Source: Pseudomonas azotoformans
Lineage (GTDB): Bacteria > Pseudomonadota > Gammaproteobacteria > Pseudomonadales > Pseudomonadaceae
Length of the DNA stretch: 64,000 nt
Reading direction: 5' to 3'
Assembly (NCBI RefSeq): GCF_900103345.1
Contig: NZ_LT629702.1
Coordinates: 2,728,001 to 2,792,000, forward strand
Part shown: positions 1 through 6,749 of the stretch, piece after piece
How the letters are laid out: every line of letters starts with the position of its first letter
How positions within the stretch are numbered: the first letter of the stretch is position 1
The notes under the pieces: model-generated
Databases searched by the model: none
What the model was told of the DNA's origin: nothing
Seen by the model: the letters and a program-made list of their open reading frames with translations, nothing else
Position numbers and translations under genes: made by a program

Positions 1-197
1 ATCGTCGCCTGGCTGATCTTGCCCTTGCCCACCAGTTTGGCAAACGTGGTACCGAGGTTGTCACGGGCCGCTTGCGCAGCGCCGTCGCGAGCATCGAACA
101 GGCGCACCACCACACCGGCCTGGGCGGCGATTTGCGCAATGCCCGCCCCCATCACACCGGTGCCCACCAGGCCCAGCGTATTGATAATGTCGGTCAT
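1..197 (-). CDS. 3-hydroxyacyl-CoA dehydrogenase, N-terminal part (runs off left edge)
   Basis: This is the first 65 or so residues of an NAD-dependent 3-hydroxyacyl-CoA dehydrogenase, which oxidises 3-hydroxyacyl-CoA to 3-ketoacyl-CoA in beta-oxidation-like routes. The visible part begins MTDIINTLGLVGTGVMGAG and is a Rossmann nucleotide-binding fold. GTGVMG is the GxGxxG dinucleotide loop, and an acidic residue (LFDARD) follows at the end of the second strand, as expected for NAD. The ATG lies 2 nt downstream of the enoyl-CoA hydratase stop, with a purine-rich ribosome site inside the end of that gene, so the two are co-transcribed. The catalytic His and C-terminal domain lie outside the window. 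The paralogue and substrate cannot be decided from this fragment. Confidence 0.85.
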   Translation of the reverse strand, partial: MTDIINTLGLVGTGVMGAGIAQIAAQAGVVVRLFDARDGAAQAARDNLGTTFAKLVGKGKISQAT

Positions 198-199
198 GT

Positions 200-985
200 T
201 TATTCCCCCCGGTATTGCGGCGTGCGCTTTTCGAAGAACGCCGCAGCGCCCTCCTTCTGGTCCTTGGAGTCGAACAACAATTGGAACGCCTTGCGCTCCA
301 GCACCAGGGCGCTTTCCAGCGGCAGGTCGGCACCGGCCAGCATCACCTCCTTGATCTGCTCCACCGCCAACGGCGGCAGCGCAGCGATCTGCGCGGCCAG
401 TTCCAGGGCGCGGGGCAGTGTCTGATCGTCGCTGACCATCTCGCTGAGCATGCCCATGGCCAGGGCTTCCTTCGCACTGACCATGCAGCCGGTAAGCGCA
501 ATGCGCATCGCCTGGAATTTACCCACCGCCCGCACCAGCCGCTGGGTGCCGCCCGCGCCCGGCATCAAGCCCAGCTTGACCTCCGGCTGGGCAAACCGCG
601 CCGACTCGCCCGCCACGATCAGGTCGCAATGCATCGCCAGCTCGCAGCCACCGCCCAGGGCAAAACCATTGACGGCCGCGATCACCGGCTTGGGGCAGCG
701 GCTGATGGCTTCCCACAGGTATTCGGTGTGGCGGCGGTACATATCGATCGCGCCGGCAGCGGCGAACTCCTTGATATCCGCGCCAGCGACGAAGAACTGT
801 TCGCCCCCGGTCAGCACAATGGCGCGCACATCCTGGCGGCGAGCCAGTGCACGGAAATGCTCGGCGAGCGCTTCACGTACCTGGGCATTCAGGGCGTTCT
901 TGACGTCGGGACGATGGATACACACCACGGCCACGCCATTGTCCTGGATGTCGAGGGTCACCACGGGTGGGTTAGCGTTGGTCAC
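200..985 (-). CDS. enoyl-CoA hydratase/isomerase (crotonase family)
   Basis: A 261-residue crotonase-family protein, the normal length for a short-chain enoyl-CoA hydratase that adds water to trans-2-enoyl-CoA. The oxyanion-hole and CoA-binding motif (AGADIKEF) and both acid/base glutamates (GGGCELAMHCD and FAQPEVKLGLMPGAGGTQ) are present, so it should be an active hydratase. I chose the GTG at 985 because CAGGAG sits 5 nt upstream and the family alignment starts at VTLDIQDNGVAVV; the frame is open for 26 more codons upstream but those look non-coding. It is the first gene of a leftward operon with the 3-hydroxyacyl-CoA dehydrogenase and is divergent from an IclR regulator. A feruloyl-CoA or other specialised crotonase cannot be excluded. 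Confidence 0.88.
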   Translation of the reverse strand: MTNANPPVVTLDIQDNGVAVVCIHRPDVKNALNAQVREALAEHFRALARRQDVRAIVLTGGEQFFVAGADIKEFAAAGAIDMYRRHTEYLWEAISRCPKPVIAAVNGFALGGGCELAMHCDLIVAGESARFAQPEVKLGLMPGAGGTQRLVRAVGKFQAMRIALTGCMVSAKEALAMGMLSEMVSDDQTLPRALELAAQIAALPPLAVEQIKEVMLAGADLPLESALVLERKAFQLLFDSKDQKEGAAAFFEKRTPQYRGE

Positions 986-1028
986 ATTCACTCCTGCTGC
1001 ACTGTTCTTGTTAGTTGGACTGCATATG

Positions 1029-1043
1029 TTTCGCTGTGCGAAA
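1029..1043. promoter_or_regulatory. palindromic operator-like site, copy 1
   Basis: TTTCGCTGTGCGAAA is a perfect inverted repeat (TTTCGC, TGT, GCGAAA). It lies 44 bp upstream of the enoyl-CoA hydratase start, within its likely promoter. A second copy lies at 1189-1203. The placement between divergent genes suggests a binding site for the adjacent IclR protein; that assignment is inference. Confidence 0.6.
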
Positions 1044-1188
1044 TAACATTCCGTATTTGTCAATAATCATAAGTATCGACCCCGCAGGTGTAAACGTAAA
1101 AACCCGAACTCATTCTAAAACAGTGACTAACTCGCTGTTTTACTGGGGTTTATCGCATTAAATAATCACAACTCAAAAAGTTGCTTAG

Positions 1189-1203
1189 TTTCGCTGTGCG
1201 GAA
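1189..1203. promoter_or_regulatory. palindromic operator-like site, copy 2
   Basis: TTTCGCTGTGCGGAA repeats the site at 1029-1043 with one mismatch (A to G) in the right arm. It lies 44 bp upstream of the IclR start codon at 1247, so the two sites are placed almost symmetrically before the two divergent genes. This fits an autoregulated IclR repressor or activator controlling both directions. Confidence 0.6.
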
Positions 1204-1246
1204 TACTATTTTGTTTTGTTGATTTTATAAAAAAATGAGGCTTAAC

Positions 1247-2104
1247 ATGCGCCGTCGAAACCCGGACTCGGACAACAACGAAGTCCCAGCAGGCAACAAC
1301 GCCTTCGAGCATTTGTTGATTGACCCGATGCACAACGATGAGGAGGAAGACAAGGATCGCCAGTTCGTCACCGCCCTGGCCCGTGGCCTGGAACTGCTGC
1401 GCTGTTTCACGCCAAGCGAGAGCGTGCTGGGCAACCAGGAACTGGCGCGCAAGACCGGGTTGCCGAAACCGACGATCACCCGCATGACCCACACCCTGAC
1501 CCGCTTGGGTTACCTCAGGCACCTGCCGCAGTCGGGCCGGTACCAGTTGGAGGTGGGCGTGATGGCCTTCGGTTACGCCATGTTGTCGAACCTGTCGATC
1601 CGCGCCGTGGCCCACCCGTTGATGGAGACCATGGCCAAGTACGCCCAGGCGGCCGTCGCGATGGCCACCCGGGACCGCCTCGACGCGGTGTACCTGGACG
1701 TGGTCCAGGGTGAAGCCAACATGACCATGCGCCGCCAGGTCGGCACACGGTTGCCGTTGCACTTGAGTTCAGCAGGCCGCGCCTGCCTGGCAGCGATGCC
1801 GGAAAACGAGCGGGAGTTCATTCTCGACCACATCCGCCAGCGTCATCTGGAGGACTGGCCGAACATCCGCAAGGGGCTGGAACGCGCCTTCCGGGACTAC
1901 ACCGATTTCGGCTACTGCATGTCGATCGGTGAGTGGCACCGCGATGTCAATGCCATCGCCGTACCGCTGCGACACGCACAACACGGCTTGCTGGCGTTCA
2001 ACTGTGGCGGACCGAGTTTCCACCTCTCCCGGGAGAAACTCGAAGACGACATCGGCCCCCGCCTCAAGCACATGGTGAACAATATCGAGGCCGCCACCCG
2101 CTAG
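1247..2104 (+). CDS. IclR-family transcriptional regulator
   Basis: A 285-residue IclR-type regulator. An N-terminal winged helix-turn-helix (about residues 40-100, with ELARKTGLPKPTITRMTHTL as recognition region) is followed by the GAF-like effector domain (about 110-280, containing RVGTRLPLHLSSAGRACLA-type motifs here written QVGTRLPLHLSSAGRA). The ATG at 1247 is preferred over the in-frame ATG at 1235 because GAGG at 1237-1240 then gives a 6-nt spacing, whereas 1235 has no Shine-Dalgarno sequence. IclR proteins near acyl-CoA and aromatic-acid genes usually sense the substrate or an intermediate. It is divergent from the hydratase/dehydrogenase operon, with two identical-looking palindromes between them, and reads towards an acyl-CoA dehydrogenase and transporter. 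The ligand is unknown. Confidence 0.9.
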   Translation: MRRRNPDSDNNEVPAGNNAFEHLLIDPMHNDEEEDKDRQFVTALARGLELLRCFTPSESVLGNQELARKTGLPKPTITRMTHTLTRLGYLRHLPQSGRYQLEVGVMAFGYAMLSNLSIRAVAHPLMETMAKYAQAAVAMATRDRLDAVYLDVVQGEANMTMRRQVGTRLPLHLSSAGRACLAAMPENEREFILDHIRQRHLEDWPNIRKGLERAFRDYTDFGYCMSIGEWHRDVNAIAVPLRHAQHGLLAFNCGGPSFHLSREKLEDDIGPRLKHMVNNIEAATR

Positions 2105-2173
2105 CTGGACCGGTGCATGGCCTCGGCAGATTGACGATAACAGGCCCGCCGAACGGGCCGCTGAGGGCTGCAC

Positions 2174-3328
2174 ATGATCCGAGACGCACAAACCCTGCAT
2201 ATCCTGGTGGAAGCCATTGCGCAGTTCGTCGATGAAGCGCTGATCCCACGGGAAAACGAAGTCGCCGAGACCGACGAAATCCCGGCCGACATCATCAACC
2301 AATTCCAGGACATGGGCCTGTTCGGCCTGACCATCCCCGAAGCCTACGGCGGCCTGGGCCTGACCATGGAAGAAGAGGTGACCATCGCCTTTGAACTGGG
2401 GCGCACCTCCCCGGCCTTCCGCTCATACTTCGGCACCAACAATGGCATCGGCTCCATCGGCATCCTGCTCGACGGCACCGACGCGCAGAAGGAACATTAC
2501 CTGCCGCTGCTGGCCAGCGGCGCGCTGCTCAGCTCGTTCTGCCTCACCGAACCCGACTCCGGCTCCGACGCCGCCTCGCTGAAAACCACCGCCGTACGCG
2601 ATGGCGACCACTACGTGATCAACGGCACCAAGCGCTTTATCACCAACGCACCCCACGCCGGGATTTTCACGGTGATGGCGCGCACCGATCCGGCGATCCG
2701 CGGCTCGGGCGGTATCAGCGCGTTCATCATCGAACGTGACACACCGGGCCTGTCCCTGGGCAAGCGCGACCACAAGATGGGCCAGCAAGGTGCGCACACC
2801 AGCGACGTGATCTTCGACAACGTGCGTGTGCCGGCCAGCCAGTTGATCGGTGGCGTGGAAGGCGTGGGGTTCAAGACCGCCATGAAGGTCCTCGACAAAG
2901 GCCGCCTGCACATTGCCGCCGTCAGCGTCGGCGCCGCCGAGCGCATGCTGGGCGATGCGCTGATCTACGCGATCGAACGCAAGCAATTCGGCCAGCCGAT
3001 TGCCGAGTTCCAGTTGATCCAGGCCATGCTCGCCGACAGCAAGGCCGAAATCTATGCCGCACGCTGCATGGTGCTCGACGCCGCCCGCAAGCGTGACGAA
3101 GGCCAGGACATTGGCACCGAAGCCTCCTGCTCGAAGATGTTCGCCACCGAGATGTGTGGCCGCGTGGCTGACCGCTGCGTGCAGATCCATGGCGGCGCCG
3201 GCTATATCAGCGAGTACGCCATCGAGCGTTTCTACCGGGATGTGCGCCTGTTCCGCCTGTACGAAGGCACTACGCAGATCCAGCAACTGGTGATTGCCCG
3301 CAACATGATTCGCGCGGCGCAACGCTAA
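2174..3328 (+). CDS. acyl-CoA dehydrogenase
   Basis: A 384-residue FAD-dependent acyl-CoA dehydrogenase introducing the alpha-beta double bond in an acyl-CoA and passing electrons to ETF. It shows the N-terminal helical domain, the FAD/substrate signature CLTEPDSGSDAASL (about residues 122-135), the middle beta domain and a C-terminal helical domain ending in RLYEGTTQIQQLVIA. The Glu of that motif is the expected catalytic base. Length is typical of short-chain members. It lies 69 bp after the IclR gene and 46 bp before the MFS gene, on the same strand. With the divergent hydratase and 3-hydroxyacyl-CoA dehydrogenase it supplies steps 1-3 of a beta-oxidation spiral for one imported acid. The specific acyl chain is not predictable from sequence. 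Confidence 0.92.
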   Translation: MIRDAQTLHILVEAIAQFVDEALIPRENEVAETDEIPADIINQFQDMGLFGLTIPEAYGGLGLTMEEEVTIAFELGRTSPAFRSYFGTNNGIGSIGILLDGTDAQKEHYLPLLASGALLSSFCLTEPDSGSDAASLKTTAVRDGDHYVINGTKRFITNAPHAGIFTVMARTDPAIRGSGGISAFIIERDTPGLSLGKRDHKMGQQGAHTSDVIFDNVRVPASQLIGGVEGVGFKTAMKVLDKGRLHIAAVSVGAAERMLGDALIYAIERKQFGQPIAEFQLIQAMLADSKAEIYAARCMVLDAARKRDEGQDIGTEASCSKMFATEMCGRVADRCVQIHGGAGYISEYAIERFYRDVRLFRLYEGTTQIQQLVIARNMIRAAQR

Positions 3329-3374
3329 GCACCACCCATACCCAATGCCCTAACAACTACAACAAGGTATCGCT

Positions 3375-4649
3375 ATGGAAGTCGCCGCATCGGCGGGCGC
3401 GTTGTCGCCTGCAAAAAGCAAACTGTGGATCATTGTCTTTATCTTCTGCTTCCTCGGCCTGTTGATCGATGGCGCAGACCTGATGTTGCTGTCCTACAGC
3501 CTCAGCAGCCTCAAGGCCGAATTCGGCCTGACCAGCGTCGAGGCCGGCAGCCTGGGCAGTTTCACCCTGGCCGGGATGGCCATCGGTGGCATCTACGGGG
3601 GCTGGGCCTGTGACCGCTTCGGCCGGGTCAAAACCGTGGTGTGGAGCATCGTGCTGTTCTCCGTGGGCACGGCGATCCTGGGCATGACCCACAGCTATTG
3701 GCAGTTCGCGAGCACGCGGTTCTTCGCCTCCCTCGGCCTGGGCGCGCTGTACGTGGCGTGCAATACGTTGATGGCCGAATACGTACCAACCCGCTACCGC
3801 ACCACCGTGCTCGGCACCTTGCAGGCCGGCTGGTCGGTGGGTTACATCGTCGCCACGCTGCTGGCCGGCTGGATCCTGCCCGAGCACGGCTGGCGCTGGT
3901 TGTTCTACGTGGCGATCATCCCGGTGATCCTCGCCGTGCTGATGCAACGCCTGGTGCCCGAGCCTCAAGCCTGGCTGACCGCAAGGGCCGAGCGCGCGCG
4001 GGAGAAAGCCAATGGCACCCGCCAAGCCCTGAAGAACAAGCCCGACGGTATGTTCAAGCTGATCTTCAGCGACCCGAAAGCCAGCCGCATGTTCCTGCTC
4101 TGGGCCCTGACCGCAGGCTTCCTGCAGTTCGGCTACTACGGTGTGAATAACTGGATGCCCTCCTACCTGGAAAGCGAACTGGGGATGAACTTCAAGTCGA
4201 TGACCAGCTACATGGTCGGCACCTACGCGGCGATGATCTTCGGCAAAATCCTCGCCGGTCTCGCCGCAGACCGCCTGGGACGACGCACCGTGTTCGCCGT
4301 CGGCGCCCTGGGCACGGCGATCTTCCTGCCGGTGATCGTGCTGTTCCAGAGCCCGGCGAACATCCTGTGGATGCTGGTGGTGTTCGGTTTCCTGTACGGG
4401 ATTCCCTATGGCGTGAACGCCACGTACATGACCGAAAGCTTCGAGGCGAAATTTCGCGGCTCGGCGGTGGGTGGGGCCTACAACATCGGGCGCATTGGTG
4501 CGGCAGTGGCACCAGCGGCGATTGGTTTCCTGGCGTCCCATGGCTCCATCGGCATGGGGTTCCTGGTGATGGGCGGCGCGTACTTCATCTGCGGCGTCAT
4601 CCCTGCGTTGTTTATCCGCGATAAACAGTTCGATCCGCAAAAACAGTAA
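3375..4649 (+). CDS. MFS transporter, aromatic acid:H+ symporter (AAHS) type
   Basis: A 424-residue, 12-helix major facilitator. The first helix carries LLIDGADLMLLSYS, the DGxD signature of the AAHS family (PcaK, BenK, MhpT relatives). The loop 2-3 motif appears as GGWACDRFGRVKTV and its counterpart in the second half as AGLAADRLGRRTVF. Family members import benzoate-type or other organic acids with protons. It follows the acyl-CoA dehydrogenase by 46 bp and is probably the last gene of the rightward arm, since a strong hairpin lies at 4690-4719. This suggests that the cluster imports an aromatic or alicyclic carboxylic acid and degrades it as the CoA thioester. The CoA ligase is not in the window. 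Confidence 0.88.
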   Translation: MEVAASAGALSPAKSKLWIIVFIFCFLGLLIDGADLMLLSYSLSSLKAEFGLTSVEAGSLGSFTLAGMAIGGIYGGWACDRFGRVKTVVWSIVLFSVGTAILGMTHSYWQFASTRFFASLGLGALYVACNTLMAEYVPTRYRTTVLGTLQAGWSVGYIVATLLAGWILPEHGWRWLFYVAIIPVILAVLMQRLVPEPQAWLTARAERAREKANGTRQALKNKPDGMFKLIFSDPKASRMFLLWALTAGFLQFGYYGVNNWMPSYLESELGMNFKSMTSYMVGTYAAMIFGKILAGLAADRLGRRTVFAVGALGTAIFLPVIVLFQSPANILWMLVVFGFLYGIPYGVNATYMTESFEAKFRGSAVGGAYNIGRIGAAVAPAAIGFLASHGSIGMGFLVMGGAYFICGVIPALFIRDKQFDPQKQ

Positions 4650-4956
4650 GCGCGGCGTCCGTTTGCCAAATAACTGGCGTCATTCTTCGGCGACTGTTTT
4701 TAGCGATAAAAACAGTCGCTTGATTTGTAAGGCTTTTTATTTAATTGAACGAATGTGGCATGAATCTCGCTCTAACCCTGTCCAAGCAGGTTAAGCGATG
4801 ACAAGACGTGCGGCAGTGCCCAGGGGTTATAACCCATGGTAAAGCGGTCTAGACTGTAACTCATGTTTTACGGAACTGAAGGAACAGTAAGACGCTTGGC
4901 ATTCGCCACTCTCATCGAGCCTGTAAGACAGTTGAGTGCTTAGAGGCCAAACGGTT
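4650..4956. other. intergenic region before the diguanylate cyclase gene
   Basis: A 307-bp non-coding stretch. It contains the hairpin at 4690-4719 and an A+T-rich tract around 4715-4760. A TGGCATGAATCTCGC sequence at 4756-4770 has GG-N10-GC spacing like a sigma-54 promoter, but it is a poor match and 187 bp from the gene. No small RNA or other conserved element is recognised. Confidence 0.5.
4690..4719 (+). terminator. hairpin after the MFS gene, probable terminator
   Basis: A perfect 13-bp stem (GCGACTGTTTTTA / TAAAAACAGTCGC) with a GCGA tetraloop, 40 bp after the MFS stop codon. The downstream T content is moderate (TTGATTTGTAAGGCTTTTTAT), so factor-independent termination is likely but not textbook. 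Confidence 0.65.
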
Positions 4957-5883
4957 ATGAAAACACCTACCCAGACCCATGCAATTGACTTTGACAGTGC
5001 CAAATTGCAACGCCTGGGCTTTGGCCAACCCGCCCTCCTGCCGCGCCGCCCCACCACCGTTATCGAACTTCGCCAGCAACTGGGCCAGCAACTGCAAACC
5101 AGCCTGGAACCGGAGCGCATTCTCGCGGTGTTCTTCCGTGAGATCCAACGCCTGGTGCCCCTGGACGCCCTGCACTACCGTCACCAGGCCAGCGACCTGC
5201 GCCTGGAGTTTGGCCATCGCGGCCATCACTCGATGAGCTACAGCCTGAGCCATGAAGGCGAGCACCTGGGCGAGCTGATCTTCCGGCGCAACCAGCGCCT
5301 GCTGGAAGAAGAACTCGGCCAGCTTGAATCGCTGCTGGCGACCCTGCTCTACCCGATGCGCAACGCCCTGCTCTACCGCGCCGCCACCCGCAGCGCGCTG
5401 CGCGACCCGCTGACCGAGACCGGCAACCGCATCGCCATGGACCAGACCCTGCAACGGGAAATCGACATGGCGCGCCGGCACCTCAACCCGCTGTCCTTGC
5501 TGATGCTGGACATCGACCACTTCAAGACCATCAACGACACCCACGGCCATGCCGCCGGCGACAACGTGCTGCGCACTGTGGCGGCATCGATCAAGAGCCA
5601 GTTGCGGAACGTGGACATGGTGTTTCGTTATGGCGGGGAAGAGTTTCTGATCCTGCTGTCCAACACCGGTCGCGATGCGGCGGCGATGGTCGGCGAACGC
5701 CTGCGCCAGGCTGCACAGGCCCAGGACTACTGGGCGGACGGAACGCGGATCGAATTGACGGTGAGCCTGGGTTGCTCGACCTTGCTGGCCGCCGAATCTG
5801 CCGAAAGCCTGCTGCGCCGGGCCGACAGCGCGCTGTACGTGGCCAAGCGCGAAGGCCGCAACCGCCTGGCGATGGCGGGGTAA
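4957..5883 (+). CDS. diguanylate cyclase (GGDEF domain)
   Basis: A 308-residue cytoplasmic protein making c-di-GMP from two GTP. The C-terminal GGDEF domain (about residues 140-305) has an intact active site, GGEEF at 226-230, and the inhibitory I-site RNVD at 217-220, exactly five residues upstream, so feedback inhibition is expected. The N-terminal half (about 30-135) has no membrane segment and no motif I can name; it could be a divergent GAF-like sensor. The ATG at 4957 is chosen over an in-frame GTG at 4936 because AGAGG lies upstream of it and the extra codons look non-coding. It ends 20 bp from the convergent undA gene, with a hairpin over its stop codon. The GGDEF-EAL gene lies beyond undA. 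Confidence 0.9.
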   Translation: MKTPTQTHAIDFDSAKLQRLGFGQPALLPRRPTTVIELRQQLGQQLQTSLEPERILAVFFREIQRLVPLDALHYRHQASDLRLEFGHRGHHSMSYSLSHEGEHLGELIFRRNQRLLEEELGQLESLLATLLYPMRNALLYRAATRSALRDPLTETGNRIAMDQTLQREIDMARRHLNPLSLLMLDIDHFKTINDTHGHAAGDNVLRTVAASIKSQLRNVDMVFRYGGEEFLILLSNTGRDAAAMVGERLRQAAQAQDYWADGTRIELTVSLGCSTLLAAESAESLLRRADSALYVAKREGRNRLAMAG

Positions 5884-5894
5884 ACCCCGCCATC
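5871..5894. terminator. hairpin spanning the diguanylate cyclase stop codon
   Basis: GATGGCGGGG and CCCCGCCATC form a perfect 10-bp stem whose TAAA loop contains the stop codon of the cyclase gene. It sits between two convergent genes (stops at 5883 and 5904), where it could terminate both. No clear U-tract is present. Confidence 0.5.
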
Positions 5895-5903
5895 TGCTCT
5901 ACA

Positions 5904-6704
5904 TCAGGCTTCGCTGGCAACCCGCGCCTGGCGCTCACGCATCAAGGCTGGGGCTTTTTCTTTCTCCAGACGCATGCAGCTTTCCAGGAACAGGTACATG
6001 TAGTCGTAGCTCTTGCACACGGCCTGGCGCAGTTCTGCCTGCAACGCCTTGGTCGGGTTCATCCCGGCCAGGGTGCAGATGATTTCCAGCGCTTCCCACG
6101 GGTGGGCGTCATCGTACTGGGCATGCATATTCAACCACTTCATCGCACGCTTGCGTTCGTCCTCGGGGAAAGCCGCCGCGTAGACACCGGTGGAACACAC
6201 CACGGCGGACCACTCACCGGTCGCGCCTTCGATCGCGTAATTGGTCGCGGCAATGGCCACGATCAGCGAATCGGCAGAACTGGTGTGCCAGCACCAATGG
6301 CTGAGGGCGTGCAACTCCGGCGGCACGTCCTGGGCCTGCAATTCGTCCAGGCTCACGCCGTGGGCACTGGCCCAATTGACCCAGTAATCGGCGTGATTGA
6401 GTTCCACACGAATATTGCGCATCAGCCAGCGGCGCGCCATGTCCTCCCCAGGATGGCGGGCAAATTTGGTCTTGGTCAGGTTCTGTGCCATGTACAAGGC
6501 AAACTGTTCCACCACCGGCCAGCCACCGATCAGGTAGTGGCGCAGGGTCCTGGCGCTGAGCGTGTTGTCGCGCATGCGCTGGTACAGTTCGTGTTCGACA
6601 ACTCGGCGCTTGCTCTCGCTACAGTCCAGGATCAATTTCTGAGCCCAGGCGGGGTAACTTGAGGCTTCCATAAGCGGGCCGGTTCTGTTGAATGTGTCGA
6701 TCAC
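5904..6704 (-). CDS. undA: UndA-type non-heme diiron oxidase (1-undecene synthase)
   Basis: A 266-residue heme-oxygenase-like diiron oxidase of the TenA/PqqC fold. UndA of fluorescent pseudomonads decarboxylates medium-chain fatty acids (lauric acid) to the volatile terminal alkene 1-undecene. Expected metal ligands are visible at E66, E101, H104 (VELNHADYW), E159 (AIEGATGEW) and H194 (WLNMHAQYDDAHPWE), and numbering and sequence agree closely with what I remember of the characterised protein. TenA-type thiaminase is less likely because there is no thiamine gene nearby and the TenA cysteine motif is absent. The start is the GTG at 6704, 6 nt after AAGGAGCC. It is a single gene between a diguanylate cyclase and an RbdA-like protein. 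Many databases label it a TenA-family regulator. Confidence 0.82.
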   Translation of the reverse strand: MIDTFNRTGPLMEASSYPAWAQKLILDCSESKRRVVEHELYQRMRDNTLSARTLRHYLIGGWPVVEQFALYMAQNLTKTKFARHPGEDMARRWLMRNIRVELNHADYWVNWASAHGVSLDELQAQDVPPELHALSHWCWHTSSADSLIVAIAATNYAIEGATGEWSAVVCSTGVYAAAFPEDERKRAMKWLNMHAQYDDAHPWEALEIICTLAGMNPTKALQAELRQAVCKSYDYMYLFLESCMRLEKEKAPALMRERQARVASEA

Positions 6705-6749
6705 TGTAAGGCTCCTTTTTAAGTGTGATTGTACAGACCAGCAAAGTTT

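Noticed and set aside
3357..4640. A 427-codon open frame on the minus strand opposite the MFS gene
   Set aside because: Composition (His/Gln/Arg-rich, no family resemblance) is typical of antisense frames in G+C-rich Pseudomonas genes; the plus-strand MFS protein is unambiguous.
4756..4770. TGGCATGAATCTCGC as a sigma-54 promoter of the diguanylate cyclase gene
   Set aside because: Spacing fits but both boxes are imperfect and the site is 187 bp from the start codon; no upstream dyad was seen.
5904..6704. TenA thiaminase or transcriptional regulator
   Set aside because: Diiron ligands match UndA, there are no thiamine genes nearby, and no DNA-binding domain exists.
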